This document shows, one piece after another, positions 23,846-34,106 of a DNA stretch of 64,000 nucleotides. This stretch comes from Heterobilharzia americana (lineage: Eukaryota; Platyhelminthes; Trematoda; Strigeidida; Schistosomatidae). Numbering within the stretch: position 1 is the stretch's first letter; each line of letters starts with the position of its first letter. Location: contig OX104130.1 of assembly GCA_944470555.2 (NCBI GenBank), positions 52,113,491-52,177,490 on the forward strand, written 5' to 3'. The notes beneath the pieces are model-generated. The model worked only from the letters and a program-made list of their open reading frames with translations. It searched no databases and was not told the DNA's origin. The position numbers and the translations under genes were made by a program.

Positions 23846-26664
23846 TTAGCTTGTCTCCTGTACGACTAAGGAAGTGTTACAATCGAACTAATCAACTTTT
23901 TGCTTCGAAAACAAACTAACTTAGGATTACACAGTTTGCTGTTATGTAGGTATTATGCATCTAATTGATAGTGTGACCGTTTGTCTGAGTTAACTCAGCA
24001 TTGTGAAAAGGGTTGTAGATGGAGTAAATATTCGTATCGATTATATGCAATTTTATCTGATTTCATTTTACTATGTATACGTAGAAATTGTTTCTGTCCA
24101 CCTGCAGTAGCAGAATGTGAATGCATTTATTCGTGTAATCTTTAGTTATTGAAGGAAGTGTCTCTAAATCTGTTTCGACGTCCAACTTCTATACAAGTCT
24201 GCCAGACATTCCAAGGCAAATCACTGCAGTATAAAGTCGGTATTGTGTGACCTAAACATTTACTGCTTGAAATGATCTGACTTGATAACCAAGACCTTCA
24301 GTTCATCCGTCAAGCAACTTTCTCGTCTTGTCTTAAAGATCTCTGGAAAATGTCTGAATATTTCAATGTGGTAGAAATGCACACTTGGAAAAGACATTGT
24401 CTCTACAGCGTATGTGTACCCATTTGCAAAGAGAAGTAGATCGACTATTTCGCAATTACAGCAGGTATAAGAAAATACACACTCTAGCAGAAGGCATTTT
24501 TGTATACTATGAATAATTTGATATAAGATAGATATCTTGCTGATTTGTATAGCTTCGATGACTTTGTTAATGTCGGGAATTTAGTAGTCCTCATCGCTTT
24601 ACTCTGATGATGTTTACATACACATGAAAAAGTGGTCATAGACTATCCAAATGGTTTTGAAGCCAAACACCTAGAATATGGACGTTCTCATCAAGTATCT
24701 TCTACAAGAAAAAGTAGAAATTGCGAATACAACTGATGTGATATGTGAAAGTAGTTAGAGTTTCTATAATAAAAAGCAAATAAGAATAATTCCATCTAAG
24801 TTTTATATGGTTATATTAGCCGTATAAACATCAATTCAACTGAGAAAGCTAATGCTATGCTATAGGTACAATGAGGTGTTATTCTGTGGAACTATCATCT
24901 ACTTTCGTTATATATTTTTACGAGTTTCATGAAAATCAGATACTGTTTCATCCGTAATAAACAGAACTTCTTCAGAAGTAATTTATCTCATCAGTGATCA
25001 AATATTCATCTTTTTTTAAACGGTCATCTCAGCTACAGTGAAGTCACAAGAGTTCCTTACTAATTTTTTTTCAGAAACATCAAGGTTCATTCCTAGCCAG
25101 GTGCTTGTCACAACAAGGACTTCACGAAAGTTCCGCGATTGGAACATGTAGTATTCCAAGGATACTCATTGTTCAAATTCTGTATGTTTAATTATTTTCA
25201 TCCCTACTTCACAAGCATACAGCGCAACTAGTACATACTGCAGATAAGCGATAAATAAACCTCTCAGCCTTCACATTTTCTCGAAGTATACAATAATCGG
25301 TCATGATTTGATATCCATTACTGAAGATTGACTGAATAGTCTTCAAGTTATCTGATAAACTTCATGGTCCATCCGACTACTTCTCTCAGCAAAAATTATT
25401 TTTCATCCTACTCAACGGCAACTTAGTCAAGGTCAACAATTCTATATTTGACGTGAAACTTCCTTTAGCAACAAAATATCTGAATGAATCTATTAAGAAT
25501 CTAGGCACTATAAACACTGACCAGAAACAGGCTTAATCTGTTCACTGAAGCGAAATGCTCTGGATAAATATCGCATAATCTTGATTCCTAAGGCGAAAAA
25601 TGATCATCTGGCTTGAACATAGGTCAAGAAATTTACCACTTAGCAATATTAGTAGTCCCTTTTTGAATGAATTACAAAGACAAATAGAAGACGAAGTTTA
25701 TGCGAAATCTTGATAAACTGAGGTGGGAAACCCACTTCATTTTATAGCTAAATTAATCTTCAAACGGTTTTCAAAGTTTTATAGCATAACAATCAGAGAC
25801 GCATGATGAAATTCGTGGAAGCGATAGCCATACACAAATTGAAACCACCTATATGTATACAGTAACACTTTGTTCTTACGCTATACCTACCTTAATAAAC
25901 TTTGTTTTTTTTTTACCAAGATTAGGATCAACTATGTCACTCTTTCTTTCTATTTGTCATCTTTCATAATTTTAACCTCTGATTATCTTCATTTTTCTAT
26001 TTCTCCTCCCATCCTTCGGTTAAATATAAGTAAACTTGACAAGTAAATGTATAATCACATTGTTCAAAAAACGTATTGCACAAATACATCACACTTTTCA
26101 GATAGACTTCATCTTCTAATTACACCATCAAAATGTTAATTGGTACCCATATAATTACTCCTTTCATTAGTATGGTTCGTTTTCACCTTTTTAGAAAATA
26201 AGTTGTCCTAATCTACATGATAATAAGAGCCATTGTTGGATCCAATCTATTCTGATAACCGATTTTTTCATGCATTCATAAAATGAAAATACCACAAAAG
26301 TCAATATAAAAATATGCAGTATCAAAACCTCACATATATACATCCAGTAATCTTTTAAGGGTTTACGCACAACAAAATACTCAGAGTAAAAGCTTATGAA
26401 TTCAGAATCAAACATACACAATTACAGATATTTTTCTGTCATTCAAAGTTGGATCAATGTAAAGAGGTGAATATTCTTGACGACCTTGAAAAGGTGGGTT
26501 ATCATCATCACAAATTCTAATCTGAATACTATCCACTACTAATGTGAAACATGTGCAACCGGACGTTTGAAAACTTTCAACCTAATGGTAAATTGTTATC
26601 AAACTGTATCTCATGATTACTAGTGTCAGTGCTGCTAAACTAAACAACAAATATCATTTCAGTC
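23846..26664. other. Unassigned AT-rich sequence
   Basis: No open frame above 76 codons, no repeat element and no structured RNA motif were recognised across this 2.8 kb. This is the longest repeat-poor stretch of the window. Confidence 0.35.
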
Positions 26665-26689
26665 ACTATAATGATCTTTGTGACTAGAA

Positions 26690-26745
26690 GAGGAATCCAG
26701 GACGTGCGTTTCATTCTATTTAGGACTCGTCAGCTGGATATACCT
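26690..26745 (-). ncRNA. Hammerhead ribozyme motif, SM-alpha type (minus strand)
   Basis: Minus-strand core CTGACGA (26727-26733) and GAAA (26709-26712). Stem I ATCCAG/CTGGAT is six perfect pairs. The cleavage triplet is GTC. Stem II is weakened (GTCC against GAAT), so activity may be low. Confidence 0.7.
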
Positions 26746-26957
26746 GCACCTCAGTGAGTGTTGTTCCTACTGAGGCTCGATCCCAGTACCCTTCGGTTCA
26801 GAGGTTGAGCAATTCGGCTCTGTATAGCTACAGAAAATTACAGGTATCACTACAACAAGTGATACCCGTTGCACAACAGATGACTATTGCGTCCCAGTGG
26901 ATAACTGTCTGGCGCTTGGAACGAAGAGTACTGGGTCCCAGTCTTAGTGGGGTGCAG

Positions 26958-27012
26958 GTACATCCAGCTAACGAGTCCCAAATAGGAAGAAACGAGCGTC
27001 CTGAATTCCTCT
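26958..27012 (+). ncRNA. Hammerhead ribozyme motif, SM-alpha type (plus strand, mutated)
   Basis: The core reads CTAACGA at 26968-26974 (G5 changed to A, normally fatal), and stem II GTCC/GGAA has a mismatch. GAAA, the GTC triplet and the downstream CTGAATTCC strand are present. It is a pseudo-ribozyme in the same unit as the minus-strand motif. Confidence 0.65.
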
Positions 27013-27147
27013 GCTAGACACCCAGATCAATGTAACATCATGAATATCCAGCAGTATCGAGGCATCCGCATAGGAGCCCATCTGCCAACAGAGGTCAAGC
27101 AGTTCGGTGGAAATTATAAGTATTATTACAGCAGTATCATTTCAGTC

Positions 27148-28544
27148 GTTTATCAGCTGTTGACGATTATATATACTCCCTTCCCAAATGTAGCATAAAT
27201 ATAACGAAACCCAAGAGCCAGATATGTAGACTGGACTGGATAAGACTTTCTATGTTCCATCTCTGAACCCATTAGCATTTCACACCGTTTATAGACTTCA
27301 GAAAAGAATGAATTACAATTGGGCAACGTGAGAAACCACATCACTTCTTAAACCAACAAACTTATTCAAGTCTCTGACCTAAAAGTTAAATCTAATCGGT
27401 TATGCCTTTGGTGTGTTTTGTAAACAAATTGAGTTAATTAGACTAAACTGACCAACTAAAGAAGTCAAGAATGAGTATGTGATTGATCAATATATAATAC
27501 AAATCAATTCATATTGTAGACTAATCCTCCTTCTTCTGTGTGTGTGTGTGTCCATCTCTCAGACGAAACACTAATTTGATCTATCAGAATAACACATCGA
27601 CTGCTATAGATAATTAAGGTAGCTTTTTTTGTCGCATAGAGAAAACAACTTTTGTATTCATAATATGAAATATACTGTCAGTTGGCGAATTGTTTAGTTG
27701 CTGCCAAGAGATAAAAACTATTTTTTCCCAAAGATTGTATGATCAGCTAAATCTCTCAATTGCTAGATACCATCTATGCTAGGTAGCTGATATGAGCAAA
27801 AATGATTTCATATTTTCGACATTGTATTCACCAGCTATTCTTGTCTACATTTATCTGACTAGAATTTTCAGCATTTCACTGGAGTTTGAAAGCATCGTCG
27901 ATCAAAATGTAGACAATAAGGTAATTACGACCTGTTGTGCTGCAACAGCACCATCCACCTTTGACCATTTTCCTAATGGAGATAAATATATATTACTGTT
28001 GTTGCTAAGAATCTAGGCAGTGAATTCTTCCATTTCAAAATTCACTGGTAGTGATTCTATCGAAGGCTATCAGCAAAACAGTGATATAGTGTAATTGTCT
28101 GTTGTACAGTATTTGAAATATGATACCATTGACCAAAATGAACAGATAATTATACATATTCGGACTATTCCTGAGGAACTAATCAACTTGAACAGAGTCT
28201 ATTATGAAGTAGGATATCACCTGTTAAATTTACCTTGACTGGCTGAACGGTAATAGTATGAGGTTAACAGGGTGATCAGATTAAATACATGAGGGAGAAA
28301 TAAAAGGTCTCATCATCGGTTGTCAGTTTGAAGTGACTTCTCAGCTAATTTTGGTCTGCCCTTGTCTTGCATCAGCAAACAGCCCTTCTGGAGTGCAAGT
28401 GTGTAATCAGAAAAAAACGAGAAAATATTACATCAGGAGACCATTCTGACAGTTTAGAATTCTCCTCTCCTTGGAACTCCTCGCAAATAATTGATAATGT
28501 GAAAATATGACAAATACATTTTAGTTGAGGTCTGTCCACCCTAA
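27148..28544. other. Unassigned sequence with a (TG)n tract
   Basis: A (TG)8-like microsatellite lies at about 27536-27551. Frames such as 27792-28016 have no motif. Nothing else was recognised. Confidence 0.35.
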
Positions 28545-29985
28545 GCAAAATATTATACCGCATAATCTTGGATAGATTAGAAAATACTCTGGATTCAAAA
28601 TTACAACCAAAACAGGCTGGTTGGCCAGCTTACTGGCTGGCTTCGGGAAGAACAAATCATGTGTGGATCACATTGCAATGCTACGCTACGCATCATCATA
28701 GAACAGAGCATAGAATGACAGTCAACTGGATCCTTACATCAACTTCACCCACTCTGAAAAAGCCTTAAACAGCGTCGACCGAAAAGTTATTTGGCTGGTA
28801 GCTGCTTCAACACTACGCTTTTGGTGCCAAAAACCTTTATCAACCTCATTAAACAGCAGCTATATGCTATATGATTCTACATGCTACATCCCAAGTGGTT
28901 CACAGTAGAAAGCTACTCAGTGATGCCTTTAAAGTAAAGTGAAGACAGGAGTAACAGAAGGCTGCCTACTATCGCCGACGGTTGACTGTATCATGCAACA
29001 AACCGTGAGGAGCGAGAAGAGGAGTGTATGCTGTTTGACGAATGAAAAGACCCCAGAGGAAGATTTTGATTTCCCCATGATGATGATTTATGTCTAATAT
29101 CTTATGTCGTACAAACTCGAAGATCCACATGCGAAAACCAAGTTGACAGAGAGGCGAAGCAGAGAAGGAAGACGAAACTTCCTTCAGGTAAACATAGATA
29201 AGACGGAGATGATGAAGATACTCAACCAACAACAACAACAGTAAGCATCAATCACCATGAAGGGGAGAAGTCCAAGGCAAGTTGTCTCTTTCACCTACCT
29301 AGGCTAGGCAGCATCGTCTCAGCTACACGCGGTGGCACAGAAGATATCAAAGCCAGGATCGGAGAGATAGCAAGACAGAACTTCCTTCATCAATCTGAAA
29401 TCATTGTGGAAATCCACTGCACTCAGCTTAAAGCATGAACAACATCCGAATTTTCAACACTAATGTCAGTCAAGTCAGTCAGTGCTTCTATGTGATGGTT
29501 GAGAGACTTGGCGGTGCGTAACGAAAAGCATTTCCAACAAACTGGAGACACACATCAACCAAAAGCTGCTGCCTACGCTTGCTCACTCGATAGTGAAGAT
29601 AAGATCAGATGTCCAGAATAATAAGAATAAACAAGGAGGAACTCTGGCTGGCTGGCTGGCTGGCCATCAACCATCACCCAATAAATATGGGGAAGAAGAA
29701 AGTGGAGATGGATTAGATTGAACATACACTGAGAAAACCGTTTGTGGACATCACGCACCAGTCCAGGCCATCGAGTGGAAGTCAAATGGGATAGGATGTG
29801 CTGGGTGTCGGAGGCGAGGGTGACATGGAGGAGACGGTGTGAGAAACAAATGAAAGGTTGTGGACAGTGGTGAAGCCAGGTTGAGAAGATTAGAGAATAG
29901 AGTGAAATAGTGACGTGACAGTGAAGCCCTATGTTCCGCTAGGAACCCAAGGGACAACTAATAATACCAATAATTCTAGTTGATG
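28545..29985 (+). mobile_element. RTE-clade retrotransposon, truncated divergent copy
   Basis: The copy starts in the RT around the ERLKDALDSKL region (LDRLENTLDSKLQPKQAG, 28567-28620). It passes the NRLDFIRT-like region in broken frames, the VKTGV-GCLLSP block (about 28940-28975), and a catalytic-loop region (29068-29100) whose DD pair is expanded to DDD and frameshifted. It ends with CCCTATGTTCCGCTAGGAAC and an AATAATACCAATAAT tail. A GGCT tetranucleotide expansion is present at the QAG codons and again at 29642-29663. Together with 46495-47560 and 61243-61857 it forms a subfamily distinct from the two long copies. It is inactive. Confidence 0.8.
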
Positions 29986-30039
29986 TAATAAAAGTCGATT
30001 ACATTTTTATCCATTTATTTGTAAGTTATTTACTGAACT

Positions 30040-30115
30040 AAGTACAGAGACAACTAGCTGATGAGTTCCAAATAGAACGAAATATACCTCCTGGATTCCA
30101 CTGTTAGCCACCACT
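30040..30115 (+). ncRNA. Solo hammerhead ribozyme motif, SM-alpha type
   Basis: Core CTGATGA (30058-30064) and GAAA (30079-30082) are intact. Stem II is GTTC/GAAC, fully paired, whereas the family form is GTCC/GGAC. Both sides have therefore changed together, a compensatory pair. The loop is CAAATA. The downstream CTGGATTCCACTG matches SM-alpha. The substrate strand gives only a four-pair stem I (CTAG with CTGG, one G-U). The cleavage triplet reads CTC. No tRNA-like head is visible upstream; the motif follows the RTE tail by about 70 bases. Confidence 0.65.
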
Positions 30116-31027
30116 AGGCAAAAATAACATCAAATGAAACCTAAGTGAGATATCTCTTGAAGGAGGTCATATGCAAAGAGAAACTGATCTATTCAGCGAC
30201 GTATAATCATTACTGGGAAATTATAAAGATCAATAAGTAACAAATTTTATTGTCTAAACTGATGTCTGGTGTAGCAGTATATCGGTGAGTTTTGATACAC
30301 TTGAATCAGCAAACGGCAAAATGTTTGAAAAACAGAAGTAATAATAACACTGAACAATATAAGTGGTAAGAGTAATAAACAGGCGTATTAGAAGGTACGG
30401 AATAGTAAATTATGCTTTTCTGTATCAAGCAGAAATATAAATGGAAAAGGTGATGAATATTTGAATCATATTCAGAATTCTAATTCATCCTTCATAGATC
30501 TGAAAACTCTAATTTTATTCAGTACGAATGATGAAAATGAATATAAATGCGATCGAAATCAGAATAAGGAAAGAAATAGGGAGATTAATTCGAAAGACTG
30601 GATATTCAAGGTACTTCTTGGTAAGTGACAAGTCATATAGAAGGATATGAGTTATCGTGTAACTACAGTGTATGTTCATGAAGTTGAAATTGTATTCTTT
30701 TGAAATAATATGGGTAAATATTGAAAATTTAGTCTGAAGAGTTTACTTTACATGAACAGTTATGAGTTCTCAGTCTTATGATATCACTGAGGGCATTACT
30801 GTGTACTAAACAATTCCATAATAGTGGAAAACTTTGAAAATCCTGAATTTAAATCAGGTGAAAAATTAGCAAAAACCCATTTAGATTCTTTTATTATAGT
30901 TTCTACGTCTTCACAAAATGTAGTAATCACTTGAATTAACCTTTCTTTACCCTGGTAATTACATATGATTTTCCTCATGTATCCATAGTTTTTCCTTTTT
31001 CTGATTGCATAATCTCTTTATTACCTA
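30116..31027. other. Unassigned AT-rich sequence
   Basis: No open frame, repeat match or RNA motif of note. Confidence 0.35.
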
Positions 31028-31314
31028 TTTAGTAAAACAAACATTGTGAGCAATAAGATATATCTTTTCAATTAGTTCTTCATCAGTGGTTCTATACTAA
31101 TATATAGCATTCTCAAAATGTAAAATTACATACCAATCTAGTGATGAGAGTTTCTTAATGAAAGGTTATTAATCTCAAAGTATCAAGAAGGTGATAATTG
31201 ATCAGGTAATTAAGACAATTGACTAAAGCATGGATTAATTAGAGTAGAAAGGTTCTGTAAAATTTTAAACAGGTTGTTATAGCGTAAAGATGGATAGTGG
31301 CTAGCAGTGGAATA

Positions 31315-31362
31315 GAGCATGCGAATTTCGTCCTTTTTGGGACTAGCCAGCAGGATGTACCT
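31315..31362 (-). ncRNA. Degraded SM-alpha hammerhead (minus strand)
   Basis: Minus strand reads ACATCCTGCTGGCTAGTCCC, then GGACGAAAT. The core CTGANGA has become CTGGCTA (31344-31350), so it is inactive. GAAA and stem II words remain. Confidence 0.5.
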
Positions 31363-31419
31363 GCTTTCCAGTGAGTGATGCTGTTCGCACAGGGACTCGG
31401 ACTCGGGAGTGATCGTGTC

Positions 31420-31690
31420 TCGGTGGTGTAGTGGATTACGCGCTGGCGTTTGAAGCGATCGCTCCGGAATCTGAATCCCGGTGGGAACAACATCACTCAC
31501 TGGGAAGCAGATACATCCATCTGACGAGTCCCAAATAGTACGAAATGCGCATCCTTGATCCAACTGCTAGCCACTATCCATCTTTACTATAATTGAGAGC
31601 ACAGATAATATTGAGGCATCTGCACAGGAGTCCATATGCCAATAGAGACCGTTCAATTTGGTCCAATCAACCACGGTATAGTATAAAAAC
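31420..31690 (+). mobile_element. SM-alpha-type SINE unit (plus strand)
   Basis: The tRNA-like head has A-box-like TGGTGTAGTGGATTACGCG (31432-31450) and B-box-like GAATCTGAATCCCGG (31467-31481). A hammerhead (31505-31568) follows. Then comes the downstream region with GAGGCATCTGCACAGG, CCAATAGAGACC and TTTGGTCCAATCAACCACGG (about 31610-31676). The 45-kb and 27-kb loci share this downstream region. Confidence 0.65.
31505..31568 (+). ncRNA. Hammerhead ribozyme motif, SM-alpha type (plus strand)
   Basis: Core CTGACGA (31521-31527) and GAAA (31542-31545) are intact. The cleavage strand is GCGCATC before CTTGATCC. Stem II GTCC/GTAC and stem I ATCCAT/CTTGAT carry mismatches. Confidence 0.65.
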
Positions 31691-31694
31691 AATT

Positions 31695-31740
31695 TATTCT
31701 GCTGAAGAAGCTGTGGTATACACAGCGAAACGTTCAGAAA
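31695..31740 (+). ncRNA. Penelope-type hammerhead motif
   Basis: CTGAAGA (31699-31705) is followed by one extra A, a stem of GCTGTG/CACAGC closing a short loop, then GAAACGTTC. This matches the layout reported for hammerheads in Penelope-like terminal repeats (an extra base before stem II, GAAACGT after it). The following 130 bases resemble Penelope ends elsewhere in the window (19985 and 33930). Confidence 0.55.
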
Positions 31741-32120
31741 AATCTTGTTTTCGATTTTCTAAACATGCTGGGATTATATAAAAACTTGACTATATAATGA
31801 ATCAACCCGACTCGGCGTTCAACTTCTTTCAGGACATTCGTAAAAACTATGGTCTGGATGTTTATAATCTGATCAAATTATACTATGTAACAAGCTGTTC
31901 AAAATTTCACAAAATCTTACTACTTTAATTAATCTATGCTTCAGTCAATTGTCTTAATTACCTGATCAATTATCACCTTCTTGATACTTTGAGATTGTTA
32001 GATTGGTACATAATTTTACGTTTTGAAAATGCTATATCTTAGTGTAGAGCCAATGATGAGGAACTAACTGAAAAGAAATATTTATTCACTCCCATTGTTT
32101 GTTTTACTAAATGTCTAAAT

Positions 32121-32383
32121 GGGAACTTTTGAATTATTACTAATTTACTGACTCTTAGTCACTCACCCTTACGATTTTCTAGTTTTTCTCATATACTCAC
32201 GTAACTTATTAGCTGCTTAACAACCTCTTCTTGTATACTACTCTCCACATGTTGTCCCCATCCGTTTGCACAACTCCAGAAATTCCTATCTTATCAGATA
32301 TAAATCGCCATTAATTTTGACTAGGATTTGTGTTTCCCTGACTCAATTACTACCTTATTGCCAGTCCTGGATTTAGAATCTTC
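32121..32383. other. No recognisable feature
   Basis: Short unassigned sequence between the foldback and the deleted RTE. Confidence 0.3.
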
Positions 32384-32396
32384 ATTTATTTCTACA

Positions 32397-32805
32397 AACC
32401 TCGCCTGGTTAACTAGTTTACTAGTTACTAGCTGCTCCTAAGCCCAGGTAAAGAGGGAAGGTTGGGCATAGGGCTACCAATCCTACCCCAGAAAACAAAC
32501 CTAACCCCTAAACAAACTTCAAAGCACAAACAAAATATAAAATGAAAACAAACTTATTCCCCGCTGGAATCGGAGAGGCGAAATGACACCGGTTGGTGAA
32601 AGCCTGCCTTCGGAAGCCAATTGACCAGGCCGATGTGTCTTCTCTCCCTCGATGAAAGCGAAAGTAAACGTGGGGACATGGAATATCCGTACGATGTTTG
32701 AACCCAGCAAGGCAGCCCAGATTGCAAAAGAGATGAGAAGGTATCACATTCTACTGAAGCCCTATGTTCCACTAGGAACCCAAGGGACTAATAATAATAA
32801 TAATA
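32397..32805 (+). mobile_element. Internally deleted RTE (5' end fused to 3' end) with a 13-bp TSD
   Basis: The first 350 bases match the 5' end of the long RTE copies (AACCTCGCCTGGTTAACTAG through the start codon region and GAAGGTATCACATT). The sequence then jumps directly to the last 55 bases (CTACTGAAGCCCTATGTTCC, CAAGGGACTAATAATAAT). Perfect ATTTATTTCTACA repeats at 32384-32396 and 32806-32818 flank it. The encoded start MKAKVNVGTWNIRTMFEPSKAAQ keeps a lysine codon where both long copies have TAG. About 2.9 kb of EN and RT is missing. It is a non-autonomous derivative, or a full insertion that later lost its middle. Confidence 0.8.
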
Positions 32806-33026
32806 ATTTATTTCTACATACTTAAAGTATGTTATGTGATTATCAGTACTACTACTAACATTTCATTTCACCTGTAGGCTATTTGCAGCTGATAAAAGGC
32901 CGGGAAACAAAACGAGCTCATTTTATTTGAAGGAAGAACAAGTATTTCAGTAAAGAGTCTCTCTTCCGCGACTTCATTTTCAAAGCTGTACAACCACAAA
33001 TTTATACATTCTTTTAGTGGTAGGAT

Positions 33027-33530
33027 TTGATAGTTAAAAGCGGTTTGTCAGGAATGGCGTGCATATATCACTTCACCTGCTCTTATGGTGCCAGGTATAT
33101 AGGTCATACGATGCGACTGTTATCCAAACGGGTTCAAGAGCACTATCCTGCATGGTTACAAAGAGGTAACAATGGAATGATAAGGAGTGCTATAACTGAA
33201 CACATCGTGAACACAAATCACCCTATCTCAAAAACCTCCTCCTTGACAAACCATTTTTAACTATCAAATCCTTAAACTAGAAGAATATATAAATTTACGA
33301 TTGTACAGCTTTGGAAATGAAATTGCTGAAAAAAGACTCTTCGCTGAAATACTTGTCCTTCTTTCAAATCCTAATGGGCATATTTCACGCATTTTATTTT
33401 GTAAATATCTCTGTTCTTGCTTTATTCAAACTCCAATGCCTACCGATAGTAATTCAAGAAATCCTAATCTGATGGTGATAAGGAATAATACTTTTTATTC
33501 AGAATATATAATTTGGTGTAAGTGAAGAAT
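33027..33530 (+). pseudogene. Penelope-like GIY-YIG endonuclease fragment
   Basis: YHFTCSYGARYIGHTMRLLSKRVQEHYPAWL (33069-33161) is the core nuclease motif: F-C-C-YIG-T-R-L-S-R-EH. It is followed by SAITEHIVNTNHP, the H-GH block. After a stop, further frames give FGNEIAEKRLFAEILVL. The RT domain is absent here. A different-frame RT fragment lies at 34103, so pieces of one or two Penelope copies are arranged head to tail. This is a different lineage from the one at 22333-23112. Inactive. Confidence 0.8.
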
Positions 33531-33929
33531 TCATACGAAAAAAGCCTCCTACACCTCTAGAAAAGACAGAATTCACCCATCCATGGTCTAATGTCCTAAT
33601 GTCGTGATTCTCTTAGTGAAGACCACTATCACAAGAATATACAGTCAACAGAAAATAACATCCTGATGAACATCAGCACATGAGTTCATTCAGATTCATG
33701 TTCAGATTCAACTATCCCACTTAATAATAATAATAATACTCACGTTGTTCGGGATAGTGATTTTTAATGCAATATGGAAATCTCAGTGTGATACGATATA
33801 ACAAATTTATCCCTTTGGACAGTATTTTCAAACTAACTAATCATGGCAGTTAAGTAACGTTAATAATAACAACAGTATTTTAAGTAATACTACACATTGG
33901 TCAATTGGTTTCATTTTATTATATAGGTA
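33531..33929. other. Spacer with a short TAA repeat
   Basis: A (TAA)n stretch is at about 33723-33737. No coding or RNA motif. Confidence 0.3.
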
Positions 33930-34043
33930 AGTGTTATTATAATCCCAGCGTGTTTTGAAAATCTCAAACGAGCTGTGTATGTTACAGCTTCTTCAGTAGA
34001 ATATTTGGATTTTCATTCAACATCAAAATATATACTGTCAAAC

Positions 34044-34045
<2 letters not shown>
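33930..34045 (-). mobile_element. Inverted Penelope terminal fragment with decayed hammerhead
   Basis: On the minus strand CTGAAGA, an extra A, then GCTGTAACATACACAGC resemble 31699-31730, but GAAA is replaced by TCGTTT. It then reads CACGCTGGGATTATAATAACACT, also seen beyond the 31.7-kb motif. Opposite orientation relative to the RT fragment that follows is typical of Penelope insertions with inverted 5' pieces. Confidence 0.45.

Positions 34046-34102
<57 letters not shown>
34046..34102. repeat. (AT)n microsatellite
   Basis: About 28 uninterrupted AT units directly before a 5'-truncated Penelope RT fragment. Confidence 0.95.

Positions 34103-34106
<4 letters not shown>

Larger units (their letters stand above)
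26665..27134. mobile_element. SM-alpha-type SINE unit with divergent hammerheads, flanked by a 13-bp TSD
   Basis: The 470-bp unit lies between perfect direct repeats TATCATTTCAGTC at 26652-26664 and 27135-27147. Inside, a minus-strand hammerhead (26690-26745) faces a plus-strand tRNA-like region (about 26880-26950) and a plus-strand hammerhead (26958-27012). After it comes the SM-alpha downstream word GAGGCATCCGCATAGG and CCAACAGAGGTC (27059-27097). The tRNA-like part shows GTGGATAACTGTCTGGCGC (A-box region) and a B-box relic. The direct repeats show the divergent pair inserted as one piece. The element has no ORF and would rely on a non-LTR RT in trans. The family call follows the schistosome SM-alpha ribozyme sequence as I recall it. 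Confidence 0.7.
31028..32120. repeat. 1.1-kb foldback: inverted arms around an SM-alpha pair and Penelope end
   Basis: The left arm (about 31028-31292) matches the reverse complement of the right arm (about 31867-32120). Shared words include TTTAGTAAAACAAACA, ATCTCAAAGTATCAAGAAGG and GATCAGGTAATTAAGAC. The left arm has a roughly 30-base extra piece near 31139-31168. The 575-bp interior holds a minus-strand hammerhead, a tRNA-like head, a plus-strand hammerhead, SM-alpha downstream sequence and a Penelope-type hammerhead. The arms are outside the known SM-alpha consensus and may be duplicated flanking DNA or part of a larger foldback element. Confidence 0.65.
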
